A program made the position numbers and the translations under genes. A stretch of 34,949 bases of DNA from an uncultured Alphaproteobacteria bacterium (GTDB taxonomy: Bacteria > Pseudomonadota > Alphaproteobacteria > Rs-D84): assembly GCA_944389595.1 (NCBI GenBank), contig CALXMY010000011.1, forward strand, positions 1 to 34,949. Direction: 5' to 3'. This document shows positions 26,601 to 34,744 of this stretch, piece by piece. Within the stretch, counting starts at the first letter, position 1. Every line of letters starts with the position of its first letter. The notes beneath the pieces are model-generated. The model was not told the DNA's origin. It was given only the letters and a program-made list of their open reading frames with translations, and did not search any database.

Positions 26601-27191
26601 AATATATTGGTATTGGATACCGAGGGCTATTCAAATACCGGTGGCCAGCAATCCAAAGCAACGCCATTTGGTGCCAGCATGAAATTTGCAATCGGTGGCA
26701 AAGAACACGCCAAAAAAGATTTGGGTATGATTGCAATGATGTCGGGTGCATATGTTGCGCAAATTGCACTGGGGGCAAACCAGGCCCAGGCGATTCGCGC
26801 ATTTCGCGAAGCGGCCGCATTCCCCGGACCGTCAATCATATTGGCGTATGCGCCGTGTATTGCACACGGATTCCCAATGCAAAATGGTGTGGAACATCAA
26901 ACGCAGTTGGTTAATACGGGCGCGTGGCCGTTGTACCGATTTGATCCGTCGTTGGTGTTGGATGGGCACAGTCCATTAACCATGGATTCCAATATCGATG
27001 AAACAACGCCGTTGGAAGATTTCTTGAAAACAGAAAGTCGTTTTGCGGCGGCACGTGCGGCAAATCCGCACTTTGACCGATTGGTGGCCGAAGCCAAAGA
27101 AAACAATCATTATCGCAGTGAATTGAAAAAATATATTGCGCATTTTGTAATGATGAATTTGCCAGAGGTCAAAGAAAACGGGGAAGGGTAA
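23685..27191 (+). CDS. nifJ: Pyruvate:ferredoxin (flavodoxin) oxidoreductase
   Basis: A single-chain 1168-residue enzyme, the usual length for NifJ. The N-terminal domain has YPITPSSTMGE and EGGAAGAMHGAL. Two 4Fe-4S ferredoxin motifs follow near residue 686 (CIQCGKCSMLCP) and near 744 (CTGCNVCVKNCP). The CAGCGETP motif near 808 belongs to the third, proximal cluster. The thiamine diphosphate site GDGWAYDIGYGGLDH lies near 950 and EGYSNTGGQ near 980. It converts pyruvate and CoA to acetyl-CoA and CO2 while reducing ferredoxin or flavodoxin in the cytoplasm. All Cys ligands I can see are intact. It implies anaerobic or microaerobic pyruvate metabolism. It is monocistronic, with its own promoter and terminator. 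Confidence 0.97.
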   Translation: MANLIVDGNWAAADVAYRCVDFAAIYPITPSSTMGELADEWSFQHKKNIWGAIPQIIEMQSEGGAAGAMHGALQMGSLATTFTASQGLLLMIPNMYKIAGEQTPFVMHVAARALATHALSIFGDHSDVMSVRSTGFALLSSHNVQQAHDLAAVAHAATLRARVPFLHFFDGFRTSHEESRLDRIEDSVLHEMMPDNLVLENRARGMTPDRPTIRGTAQNPDVFFQGREAANPLYAQTPEIVQECMDKFAKLTGRQYHLVDYVGDKNAENVIVAMGSACETIEETMAHLPAGLGLVKVHLFRPFPRDAFLAALPKSVKRIAVLDRCKEPGSLGEPLYQDVKTVVGDNAEVFGGRYGLGSKEFKPRDVKAVFENLMRGTLHHNFTVGIDDDLTGLSLKTDPAFAVQDPNFKTAILYGIGSDGTVGAVKNIVKIVGENSDLYPQSYAVYDSKKSGGLTASHIRFSDKPIQSQYLIEVADFISVSNFMIAQRFDVFRGLRPGGTVMINTSMAPDVAFANLPRETQEHLMRIRARVFFLNANAAAAELGLGNRINTFIMLNFFNLTHVIDPAVAATSAKVAIEKTYKKKGMDIVEANWAAVDKAADYLHQYTLPSSVSSFAPDFVPAMTAAAPAEIAGTLGEMAAQRGDDIPVSRFRVDGEFGAGQYPVGTAKYEKRAISERVATVDLEKCIQCGKCSMLCPHAAIRIKAMTADEAERARADGVIVVPMKTPELGPDMYYTLNISPADCTGCNVCVKNCPVHALAMMSLSDAGDQQKRFDAAQKIPDMPREKLNLNIPKHVELLPHYFEFPGACAGCGETPYIKMMSHLFGDRMIVANATGCSSIYGGNLPTTPWTADANGRGPAWSNSLFEDNAEYGLGMRIALNQKRETLKGLLFELNIPNVEEIFAERNPDKQREIETRLRAQLEKIDSPRAAMARSLIGEIVDKYVWIIGGDGWAYDIGYGGLDHILHSGENVNILVLDTEGYSNTGGQQSKATPFGASMKFAIGGKEHAKKDLGMIAMMSGAYVAQIALGANQAQAIRAFREAAAFPGPSIILAYAPCIAHGFPMQNGVEHQTQLVNTGAWPLYRFDPSLVLDGHSPLTMDSNIDETTPLEDFLKTESRFAAARAANPHFDRLVAEAKENNHYRSELKKYIAHFVMMNLPEVKENGEG

Positions 27192-27193
27192 AA

Positions 27194-27218
27194 GAAAACG
27201 GGGCATACGCCCCGTTTT
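27194..27218 (+). terminator. Intrinsic terminator after nifJ
   Basis: GAAAACGGGGC-ATAC-GCCCCGTTTT forms a GC-rich stem with a T-run just after the nifJ stop. Confidence 0.85.
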
Positions 27219-27279
27219 AGTTACAAATGACAATACTTTTTTGTTGCGTATGGGGCGTGGTTTGGTGTAAGTTTTGGGT

Positions 27280-27708
27280 ATGAAAAAATTATTTCTGGTT
27301 TTTGCCGTGTTTTTAACCGCCTGTACATTTCAGGTGAAACATCGTGGATACGTGTTCCCGCCTGATTTGGAAACGGTTGTTGCCGATATAAAAACAACCA
27401 CACAGTTAACACGTGAAATTGGTTCGCCCCAGGTAAAGACTATATATGGTGATGAAGTGTGGATTTATTATGGTGCCGATGAAAATTATCGTGGGCCATT
27501 ACCATTGACGTATGACAATAAAACAGTGTTGTTGGCATGGGTTAATGGAAATAGGGTAACAGATATCAAGGTTTTGCATGATGATGATTTGCCTGATATA
27601 ATAATTGCAGATGGCGAAACACCAATTCCGGCCGCAATTGAACTGAACGCTGTACAGGAATTGTTTAACAATATTGGACGTTTTTCGCCCGCTGGATTGG
27701 GACAATAA
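27280..27708 (+). CDS. bamE: BamE/SmpA/OmlA family outer-membrane lipoprotein
   Basis: A 142-residue lipoprotein. The ATG at 27280 gives a short signal sequence ending in lipobox LTAC with the lipidated Cys at residue 15. A TTG six bases upstream is less likely. The mature start, with H-R-G-Y, then V...I..T.TT...L...GSPQ, and EVWIYYG, follows the BamE fold (two helices and a three-stranded sheet). BamE is a small lipoprotein of the beta-barrel assembly machine that stabilises BamD-BamA. The C-terminal 40 residues extend past the usual fold. I see no Shine-Dalgarno. A weak -10 (TGTAAG, 27266-27271) sits 8 bases before the ATG, hinting at a leaderless mRNA. Confidence 0.88.
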   Translation: MKKLFLVFAVFLTACTFQVKHRGYVFPPDLETVVADIKTTTQLTREIGSPQVKTIYGDEVWIYYGADENYRGPLPLTYDNKTVLLAWVNGNRVTDIKVLHDDDLPDIIIADGETPIPAAIELNAVQELFNNIGRFSPAGLGQ

Positions 27709-27767
27709 AAAAAGGTGTTTGCAAAATTTATGCAAAACGTATAAAATATAATAAAAGAGAATTAGGA

Positions 27768-28313
27768 ATGAAAAAAATAATATTTTCTTTATTTGTTTTT
27801 ACAATGGGCATTTATGGTGCAAGTGCCGATGATTTTGTTTCGTGTGGCCCGGGATACATTTTGGTTGAACATGCCGATATTGACGGCATAGAGGCCGCTG
27901 AATGCCAAAAATTATGGTGCCGCGATTTGGAAACCGGTAAAACAATGGGCAGTGGCGATCGCGCAAATACGGGATACAAGGCAACGTCGTATCCAATGGA
28001 ATTATGCGATGCAAATGGAAACTGTGTCGAATGTTTCGGGGATCGCAAATGGTGCAGTGGCGAGCCCGAGGGATTCTGGAATCCTGAATATGGCGCATAT
28101 ACATATCATGGCGATGATAATGCCACATATACATCGTATCAGCGTGGCAGTTGTTTTGCATGGAATTTGGAAAAGCCTGATTGTCCGGATGGGCAAACCG
28201 CAATTGTCCAGGATGGACGCTGGGTATGCGCTGTATCCGAAGGTACCACAACCGGCAGCCGCGAATCCAGTATTCGCAGAACTTCTGGTTCGTTGCGTCG
28301 TGCCATCAGATAA
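27768..28313 (+). CDS. Small secreted Cys-rich protein
   Basis: A 181-residue protein with a signal peptide (1-20, ending ASA before DD). The mature part has about ten cysteines, short aromatic and Gly/Asp-rich loops (CFGDRKWCSG, GFWNPEYG) and a basic Ser/Arg C-terminus. That C-terminus contains SRESSIRRTSGSLRRAIR, reminiscent of the Ser-Arg motifs of the large protein at the left of the window. There is no membrane segment, so it should be periplasmic or exported with several disulfides. I do not recognise a family. TTAGGA precedes the ATG. A weak TTGCAA/TATAAA pair lies upstream, and a terminator follows. Confidence 0.8.
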   Translation: MKKIIFSLFVFTMGIYGASADDFVSCGPGYILVEHADIDGIEAAECQKLWCRDLETGKTMGSGDRANTGYKATSYPMELCDANGNCVECFGDRKWCSGEPEGFWNPEYGAYTYHGDDNATYTSYQRGSCFAWNLEKPDCPDGQTAIVQDGRWVCAVSEGTTTGSRESSIRRTSGSLRRAIR

Positions 28314-28321
28314 TTTGATTT

Positions 28322-28352
28322 TTGGGGCCCGTTTGGGCCCCGTTTTATTTTT
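28322..28352 (+). terminator. Intrinsic terminator after the Cys-rich protein gene
   Basis: GGGGCCC-GTTT-GGGCCCC followed by GTTTTATTTTTTT forms a very stable stem with a T-rich tail, 11 bases after the stop. Confidence 0.9.
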
Positions 28353-28365
28353 TTATGTCAATTAT

Positions 28366-28393
28366 TTGTTTTTCACGTTTTTTGTGCTATAAT
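28366..28393 (+). promoter_or_regulatory. carD promoter with extended -10
   Basis: TTGTTT (28366-28371), a 16-base spacer and TATAAT (28388-28393) preceded by TGC give a full extended -10. Predicted start of transcription is near 28400. Confidence 0.65.
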
Positions 28394-28436
28394 ACGTAAT
28401 ATTGAGAGAATGGCAACTGTAAAAGGTATCCAGATT

Positions 28437-29003
28437 ATGCCAAGTAAAAAATTAGATTTTAAAACAGGTCAATATGTTGTGTATCCAACCCAGGGTGTTG
28501 GAAAACTGATTCGTGTGGAAGAGCAGGTAATCGGTGGCCAGAAAATAAAAATGCTGGTTATCGATTTTGAACGAAATCATATGACATTACGTGTGCCGGT
28601 GGAACGGGCCGAAATTTCCGGTCTGCGTCCGTTGACATCAATAAAAAAAATGGACGAGGCGATTGCTTCTGCCAAGGGCAAGGCGGGCGCAAAACGCATG
28701 ATTTGGGCGCGTCGGGCCGCACAATACGAAGAAAATATAAATTCGGGCGATCCAATGAAATTGGCCGAAGTTGTGCGTGATTTGCAACGCCGCAATCCAA
28801 CAGATACGATGACTTTTTCTGCGCGGCAATTATATTTGCGCGCATTGGAACGCATGGCCCAGGAATTTGCCGTTTTGCATAAAATTGATATCGATGCAGC
28901 ATCTGAAAAAATAGAAGATATTTTGGGTGTTCCAAAGGAAATAGATTTAAATGCTGTTGATGTTGATGATGACGACGATGATGATATAGGTGACGAAGAA
29001 TAA
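28437..29003 (+). CDS. carD: CarD/CdnL family transcriptional regulator
   Basis: About 188 residues. The N-terminal RNA-polymerase-interacting Tudor-like domain reads FKTGQYVVYPTQGVG and continues to LRVPV (residues about 5-55). The C-terminal helical DNA-binding domain covers about 65-160. The last 14 residues are almost all Asp/Glu. CarD binds the RNA polymerase beta subunit and stabilises open complexes at housekeeping promoters. I prefer ATG 28437, which has AAAAGG 10 bases upstream and fits homologue starts. An in-frame ATG at 28410 would add nine residues but starts about 10 bases from the predicted transcription start. The gene ends at a bidirectional terminator. Confidence 0.93.
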   Translation: MPSKKLDFKTGQYVVYPTQGVGKLIRVEEQVIGGQKIKMLVIDFERNHMTLRVPVERAEISGLRPLTSIKKMDEAIASAKGKAGAKRMIWARRAAQYEENINSGDPMKLAEVVRDLQRRNPTDTMTFSARQLYLRALERMAQEFAVLHKIDIDAASEKIEDILGVPKEIDLNAVDVDDDDDDDIGDEE

Positions 29004-29038
29004 AAAAATTCCGCATAAATATTTATGCGGTTTTTTTA
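29001..29038. terminator. Bidirectional terminator between carD and lptB
   Basis: A perfect 20-base palindrome (29011-29030, CCGCATAAAT then its complement) is flanked by an A-run and a seven-T run. It lies between the convergent carD and lptB genes. Confidence 0.9.
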
Positions 29039-29051
29039 TAACAACATAAAT

Positions 29052-29780
29052 TTACATTACGAAATCTTCACCCAAATAAACTTTTTTAACCATTTCATCC
29101 TTTACAATTTCGGGCGTTGTGCCGTGTTTCAAAATTTTACCGTCGTGTAAAACATAACTGCGGTCTGTGATGCCCAATGTTTCGCGAACGTTGTGGTCAG
29201 TGATTATCACACCCAATCCACGATTTTTTAACTGTGACACCAAATCGCGGATTTCATTAACTGCGATTGGGTCGATACCGGCAAACGGTTCGTCCAATAA
29301 TATAAATTGTGGATCGTTCGCCAACGCGCGTGCAATTTCAACACGGCGGCGTTCGCCACCCGACAGTGCCGTTGCCGGACTGCGTCGCAGGGATGATATG
29401 GAAAATTCATCCAATAATGCATCTAATTTTTTCTTGCGTTTTTTGCGGCTGGGTTCGACAACCTCCAGAATTGCCATGATATTTTGTTCAACGGTTAATC
29501 CGCGAAATACGCTGTTTTCCTGGGGCAGGTAACCAATATGCAAACGCGCGCGTTGATAAAATGGTAAATGTGTTATATCCTGGGAATTTAAGAATATTTG
29601 TCCGCCGGTCGCACTAAGTTGCCCGGTGATGCAATAAAATGCGGTTGTTTTGCCCGCGCCATTTGGACCCAACAGACCAACCGATTCGCCCTGGTGCGCC
29701 TCCATCGAAATGTCGCGCAGAACCATACGTTTTCCATATGATTTTGATAAATGTTCAACACGTAATACAGATTGTTTCAT
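29052..29780 (-). CDS. lptB: LPS export ABC transporter ATP-binding protein
   Basis: A 242-residue ABC ATPase. Walker A is GPNGAGKTT (38-46), the Q-loop is LPQENSVFRGLTV near 85-97, and the signature is LSGGE (139-143). Walker B is FILLDEP (159-165) and the switch His is H196 in ITDHNV. The QENSVFRGLTV and FAGIDPIAV blocks are characteristic of LptB. It powers extraction of lipopolysaccharide from the inner membrane with LptF and LptG. The ATG overlaps the lptC stop (ATGA). LptF and LptG are not in the window. Confidence 0.96.
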   Translation of the reverse strand: MKQSVLRVEHLSKSYGKRMVLRDISMEAHQGESVGLLGPNGAGKTTAFYCITGQLSATGGQIFLNSQDITHLPFYQRARLHIGYLPQENSVFRGLTVEQNIMAILEVVEPSRKKRKKKLDALLDEFSISSLRRSPATALSGGERRRVEIARALANDPQFILLDEPFAGIDPIAVNEIRDLVSQLKNRGLGVIITDHNVRETLGITDRSYVLHDGKILKHGTTPEIVKDEMVKKVYLGEDFVM

Positions 29781-30262
29781 AGCCTTATCACCAGTTCATT
29801 TGTTATTATTTTATCACCATTGCTGGAATCAACATGAACGTTGTCAGTCAATGTGATTGTTTTATTTGTGCGATCATATTCGCCGTAATTTGCGGTTATG
29901 TCGTCAGTTATTTTTTTCCCATCTGATATGCGGGTTATAACACCGGATACGTCGTTTAATAATATAACGTCGGGTCGGTTATATTCCTGGCGACCGGTGG
30001 CCGCATGGATATAAAACGGTTCGCCGTTTTTATCCAACCCAGAAAAAGATGCGTTTGACATTTTAAATTGATTACTGACGATATCGGTCATGTTTATCGC
30101 GGTTATTGGTGTCCATAATAATTGACGTGTAAATAGCGACCCCGCAATTAATGCCGCCATCAATACCAATCCCCAACCAGTAAAGAAAAACTGCCACAGG
30201 CGTTGCAGCCGGCGGTGTTTTGTGATTATGATAAAATTACGTTTATTACGTTGCACGCGCAC
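29777..30262 (-). CDS. lptC: LPS export protein LptC
   Basis: A 161-residue bitopic protein. A basic cytoplasmic N-terminus precedes one transmembrane helix (about 26-45) and a periplasmic beta-jellyroll with SGLDKNGEPFYIHAATG and VHVDSSNGDKI. LptC hands lipopolysaccharide from LptBFG to LptA. It is shorter than E. coli LptC (191 residues). The start at 30262 is GTG; a second in-frame GTG at 30256 falls exactly where transcription from the promoter at 30263-30291 should begin, so the true start may be that one. It overlaps lptB by 4 bases. No lptA lies between or beside them. Confidence 0.9.
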   Translation of the reverse strand: MRVQRNKRNFIIITKHRRLQRLWQFFFTGWGLVLMAALIAGSLFTRQLLWTPITAINMTDIVSNQFKMSNASFSGLDKNGEPFYIHAATGRQEYNRPDVILLNDVSGVITRISDGKKITDDITANYGEYDRTNKTITLTDNVHVDSSNGDKIITNELVIRL

Positions 30263-30291
30263 AGTGTAGCGCGATGATAAATAAAAAGCAA
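30263..30291 (-). promoter_or_regulatory. Predicted lptC-lptB promoter abutting the start codon
   Basis: On the minus strand TTGCTT (30286-30291), a 17-base spacer and TACACT (30263-30268) end one base before the first GTG of lptC. Transcription would start near 30256, implying a leaderless message. Confidence 0.4.
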
Positions 30292-30319
30292 TTTTTATAT
30301 TTATTCCAATTTTTTTTTG

Positions 30320-30328
30320 TGGTATAAT
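30320..30328 (+). promoter_or_regulatory. Extended -10 promoter
   Basis: TGGTATAAT matches an extended -10, 14 bases before the ATG at 30343. The -35 region (about 30301) is weak. It is divergent from the lptC promoter. Confidence 0.6.
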
Positions 30329-30342
30329 TCATCCCAAGAGAG

Positions 30343-31146
30343 ATGAAAAAATTTTTATTTTATTTTATTGCGGGAATTGTATGCACGGTGCATGTGCCGG
30401 GGTGGGCCATTACAATAAACAAGGCAGCACCGGTCGCCGCCCAGGAATCATCAACATCCGCAAATACGGCCAGTTTGGTGCCAACTGTTTTGAATTTGAT
30501 TGGTACGGTTCAACAATTAAATGCCAAGCAAAAGGAATTGACCGCGGAATGTATACCCAGCAGTCAGGAAATAACATTTGTTAATAATATGGTAAAGGAA
30601 TGGGCAAAAACCGGTACAATGAACGCGGATGAGGTCAGCAAACGTTTGGGAATGCAACCGTGCCGTGTTGCGCGTGGCGGGTATCAAAATGCGGTCAGAA
30701 TTGCGGCAGATACAGACATGGAAGAAATGATATGTTATGATTATTTTGCTGGTGACGGGAACGATGGTATGCCGTGGGCGGGATTTCCAATGGCCACCAC
30801 AGCAACGTATTGTTCGGATGGGTCGTTATCTTGTTCCGGCGATAACAGGGTGACGGTTTCAAACGTTTATGATATATTTAATTTAATTGATTTTACCGAA
30901 GAAGATTATTATGGACAAAACGAAGTAACAATGGCCGCAAATTTAATAAATAAAATTGAGTCGTGCTCTAATTCTAAATTGAGTGCCCGGAAACGTGAAT
31001 TGTGGGGTGAATTTTTAACCACAACAATAAATTCGTTGGGCCAGCCGACTAATTCAGGCAGTATAATGGAAACTGTTTCCAGTATCACCGGTGGTGGTGG
31101 ATTGGGTTCGTTGGGGTCGTTGGCGACATCGTTGTTGGGGGGATAA
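30343..31146 (+). CDS. Secreted protein of unknown function
   Basis: A 267-residue protein with a signal peptide (1-22, ending PGWA). The mature part begins with an Ala/Ser/Thr-rich linker, then helices. About eight cysteines follow, including ECIPSSQE, LGMQPCRVARGGYQN, MICYDYF and TYCSDGSLSCSGDN. The last 20 residues are Gly/Ser/Leu repeats (GGGGLGSLGSLATSLLGG). There is no lipobox or further membrane segment, so it should be periplasmic or outer-membrane associated. I do not recognise a family. It is 84 bases ahead of the OmpA-like lipoprotein gene, which has its own promoter, so any functional link is only positional. Confidence 0.8.
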   Translation: MKKFLFYFIAGIVCTVHVPGWAITINKAAPVAAQESSTSANTASLVPTVLNLIGTVQQLNAKQKELTAECIPSSQEITFVNNMVKEWAKTGTMNADEVSKRLGMQPCRVARGGYQNAVRIAADTDMEEMICYDYFAGDGNDGMPWAGFPMATTATYCSDGSLSCSGDNRVTVSNVYDIFNLIDFTEEDYYGQNEVTMAANLINKIESCSNSKLSARKRELWGEFLTTTINSLGQPTNSGSIMETVSSITGGGGLGSLGSLATSLLGG

Positions 31147-31175
31147 AGCGGTGGCGAAAACGATATACTTTTCGC

Positions 31176-31204
31176 TTTACTCATATGTCGAAAAATCGTA
31201 TAAT
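31176..31204 (+). promoter_or_regulatory. Promoter of the OmpA-like lipoprotein gene
   Basis: TTTACT (31176-31181), a 17-base spacer and exact TATAAT (31199-31204) lie 26 bases before the ATG, with AAGGAAG (31220-31226) as ribosome binding site. Confidence 0.65.
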
Positions 31205-31230
31205 AAAACGGAATATAGAAAGGAAGTTTT

Positions 31231-32820
31231 ATGAAAAACAAATCTTTGACATCAATGATTGTTATTACGCGTGTGTTGGCGGTTGTGTCAATGGGCGCAT
31301 TGGTGGCGTGTGCCGGAACAAATGATGAATATTCAACGGCGGCAACACCAACGGTCGATTATGTCGAGGGTTTGGACGTATATTCCGCGCCGCACCAGGA
31401 TTCGTTTCTGAATCAATTGGCGATGAATTATCGTTCGTATGCAATTTATAATGCGCGTACCAGTGGTTATCCTGATATGGGTGAATATTTTGCGCAAAAG
31501 GCGGTTGCGGCATTTAGTGGTGAATTACCTTTCCCGGAAACATTGGAAAATTGGCCGGTTGAAAATGAACAGGAATCGTTTGAATTATATACGGCATATA
31601 ACAATTTGCTGGAGGAATTAAAAAATGATGCCAGCATGAACAAACCTGATTTAGCGGCCGAGGCCCAGGCAAAATACGATTGTTGGGTGTCGGCGGCGGC
31701 CAGTGGGCAAACAGGAACTGCGAACGAGTGTCGTAAAAGATTTTATAATGCGATGAATGCCCTGCAGGATGGCACCGGTGGTAAAATATTAAACAGTGTT
31801 ACCGAAACGACAACCGAAACAATAAAAACAACAATGTCCACGGGTGGCGATACTATGGTGGCGATTGAACGTGGAACGAAACCTGATGTTCAAAAATATT
31901 ATCCGGCCACGCGCGATATGTCTGCGATGAATGGTGCGGGCAAGGCGCGCGAAGGTGTAATTATTGTTAATAATGTAAATGTGCCAAAACATTTGATAAA
32001 TCCGGAACCGGTACGTCCGATGGTGTTTAATCAAAATATTTATGGTGGCGATAAAACAATCAGTGACAGCAATAATATTAATGACAGCAGTGTTCGCGAA
32101 TGTACGCGCGAAGGCGATGTGAATTGTGTTCAACCAAAAACGGAAACTGCGCCGGCACCTGTGGCGGAACCGGTAAATACAATTCCCCAGGTCCAGGATG
32201 AATTGGTTACACGTGAAGAATTTATTAATATGATGATGGCAATGCGTGCCGAATTGGCGGCAATAAATGCCCGTTTGGATCAAATACAGGCAAACGCAGC
32301 AACCACCAGCGAAAAAACATATGAAAAGACATTCATAAAAGTGCAACAGATTCCATTGGAACCAAAACAGCACGTTATGGAGGAAGTTTTTGAAATAATG
32401 TTTGATTTTGACAAGGCAACAATTAAGCCTGAATACGAGGAAATAATCAAACAATTGGCCGCCGCGACCCAGGACAGCAGAAATATCAAGGTTTCTGTGA
32501 TTGGGCATACTGATACAATGGGTGATGCGGATTATAATTATGCGTTGGGTGGTCGTCGGGCCGAGGCTGTTCAAAAAATGTTAATCAGATACGGTATACC
32601 GGCGGGCCAGATTGTAGCGGTTTCCGCAGGCGAAGAGGATTTAGCCGTGCCGACCGCTGATGGTGTGGCGAATGCGGCAAATCGCCGTGTTCAGGTTATA
32701 AAGGAAGTTCATTATACCGAAGAGCCCGGTCGTCAGGTTCAGGTACCGGTCGCGGTAGTAGAGGAGTATGTTACCCCAGAAGAGGCCCAGGTTTGTGGTA
32801 TGTACGGGTGTGTGGAATAA
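31231..32820 (+). CDS. OmpA/Pal-like peptidoglycan-associated lipoprotein
   Basis: A 529-residue lipoprotein. The signal sequence ends in LVAC with the lipidated Cys at residue 27. Residues about 45-190 form a helical domain with two Cys (near 150 and 163) that I cannot assign. A Thr-rich and Asn-rich linker follows, then a short coiled-coil near 330-355. An OmpA C-terminal domain at about 385-495 shows FDFDKATIKP, IGHTDTMGDADYNYALGGRR and NRRVQV, the pocket that binds meso-diaminopimelate in murein. A short tail ends CGMYGCVE. It should tether the outer membrane to the cell wall. It is much longer than Pal (about 170 residues), so it is not simply pal. Confidence 0.92.
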   Translation: MKNKSLTSMIVITRVLAVVSMGALVACAGTNDEYSTAATPTVDYVEGLDVYSAPHQDSFLNQLAMNYRSYAIYNARTSGYPDMGEYFAQKAVAAFSGELPFPETLENWPVENEQESFELYTAYNNLLEELKNDASMNKPDLAAEAQAKYDCWVSAAASGQTGTANECRKRFYNAMNALQDGTGGKILNSVTETTTETIKTTMSTGGDTMVAIERGTKPDVQKYYPATRDMSAMNGAGKAREGVIIVNNVNVPKHLINPEPVRPMVFNQNIYGGDKTISDSNNINDSSVRECTREGDVNCVQPKTETAPAPVAEPVNTIPQVQDELVTREEFINMMMAMRAELAAINARLDQIQANAATTSEKTYEKTFIKVQQIPLEPKQHVMEEVFEIMFDFDKATIKPEYEEIIKQLAAATQDSRNIKVSVIGHTDTMGDADYNYALGGRRAEAVQKMLIRYGIPAGQIVAVSAGEEDLAVPTADGVANAANRRVQVIKEVHYTEEPGRQVQVPVAVVEEYVTPEEAQVCGMYGCVE

Positions 32821-32846
32821 TCAGAGGAGAGAAAAAACAAAATAAC

Positions 32847-32873
32847 TTGACAAAAAAATAATATTAGTATATG
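32847..32873 (+). promoter_or_regulatory. Predicted promoter of the 45-residue gene
   Basis: An exact TTGACA (32847-32852) is followed after 15 bases by TATATG (32868-32873). The spacer is short, but no terminator separates the preceding lipoprotein gene, so read-through is also possible. Confidence 0.45.
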
Positions 32874-32912
32874 TTTGGTTTGTCAGGTGTAGTTTATAAA
32901 GAGGCAATTAAT

Positions 32913-33050
32913 ATGGCTGGAAGCAAAAACACTTTTAAAAAAGCCGCTTTTAATTTAAGCAAGGCGTTTTTGGCACGTGGGGTTGCTGTGGAACAGTCGC
33001 ACCAAAAGGGTGACATTGTGGCAAACCAAAAAACACAAAATGTGCACTAG
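32913..33050 (+). CDS. Small basic protein (45 residues), unknown function
   Basis: ATG 32913 is preceded by AAAGAGG with a spacing of 8 bases, and the frame runs 45 codons to TAG. The product starts MAGSKNTFKKAAFNLSKAF. It has a Lys-rich amphipathic helix over about residues 5-26 and a polar Gln/Asn/His-rich tail ending QNVH. There is no signal peptide or membrane segment. An upstream TTGACA and a downstream intrinsic terminator frame it as an independent unit. Codons resemble those of its neighbours. I do not recognise it. Alternatives are a regulatory RNA with a chance frame, but the ribosome binding site argues for translation. Confidence 0.65.
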   Translation: MAGSKNTFKKAAFNLSKAFLARGVAVEQSHQKGDIVANQKTQNVH

Positions 33051-33085
33051 GGGATAATTTTGCTGCGGCGTATATGTTTTAGTTT

Positions 33086-33113
33086 ACGGGGCGTTTTGCG
33101 CCCTGTTTTTTTT
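33086..33113 (+). terminator. Intrinsic terminator after the 45-residue gene
   Basis: GGGCG-TTTTG-CGCCC (33089-33103), extended by wobble and C-G pairs, is followed by a T-run (33106-33113). It lies 35 bases after the stop codon. Confidence 0.8.
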
Positions 33114-33125
33114 ATTTATGCAAAT

Positions 33126-33157
33126 AAAATCGCCCCGATTGGGACGATTTTATTTTT
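33126..33157. terminator. Terminator downstream of the 68-residue membrane protein
   Basis: AAAATCG-c-CCC-GATT-GGG-a-CGATTTT forms a stem with one mismatch and AT tracts on both sides. On the minus strand it would end the eno transcript; it overlaps the stop codon of the 68-residue gene. Confidence 0.6.
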
Positions 33158-33356
33158 TTGATGCCCAAAATAATGACCACAGCCATCCGATGCCGGTCCA
33201 TCCAAAAATCCAACTGGCCAGACGAACCAATATCATATCCTGTTTGTTTTTACCGGTTTGGCGCGCCAACCATGCGGGTGCCAGTACAATTACCGCAATT
33301 ATTAAAATTGATATTGCGTATTTTGCAACCGGTAAAATATCAGACAGTGTAATCAT
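33150..33356 (-). CDS. Small membrane protein, superinfection-immunity-like
   Basis: A 68-residue protein with a first hydrophobic helix at about 12-31, a short basic loop (RQTGKNKQD) and a second hydrophobic segment GWTGIGWLWSLFWA at the C-terminus. The GWTGIGW signature near the end recalls the superinfection immunity membrane family (PF14373, T4 Imm-like), which is also found as an ordinary chromosomal protein. The ATG lies 10 bases after the enolase stop, so it is probably co-transcribed with eno. Function in the host is unknown; the family name alone does not show phage immunity. Confidence 0.7.
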   Translation of the reverse strand: MITLSDILPVAKYAISILIIAVIVLAPAWLARQTGKNKQDMILVRLASWIFGWTGIGWLWSLFWASKK

Positions 33357-33365
33357 TTATTTTAT

Positions 33366-34646
<1,281 letters not shown>

Positions 34647-34663
34647 CTAAAAAATTAATATTT

Positions 34664-34693
34664 AATGTAGTTCGGTCTTGTCTTGTTCGACAA
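34664..34693 (-). promoter_or_regulatory. Predicted eno promoter
   Basis: On the minus strand TTGTCG (34688-34693), an 18-base spacer and TACATT (34664-34669) lie 35 bases before the enolase start. Its -35 abuts the divergent -35 at 34683-34688, sharing one base. Confidence 0.45.
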
Positions 34694-34711
34694 ATTGTGT
34701 AATAATATAAG
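34683..34711 (+). promoter_or_regulatory. Predicted promoter of the right-edge secreted protein gene
   Basis: TTGTTC (34683-34688), a 17-base spacer and TATAAG (34706-34711) precede the ATG at 34745. It is divergent from the eno promoter. Confidence 0.45.
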
Positions 34712-34744
34712 CATAAAAACAACCAAAAAGAAATAGAAAATATC

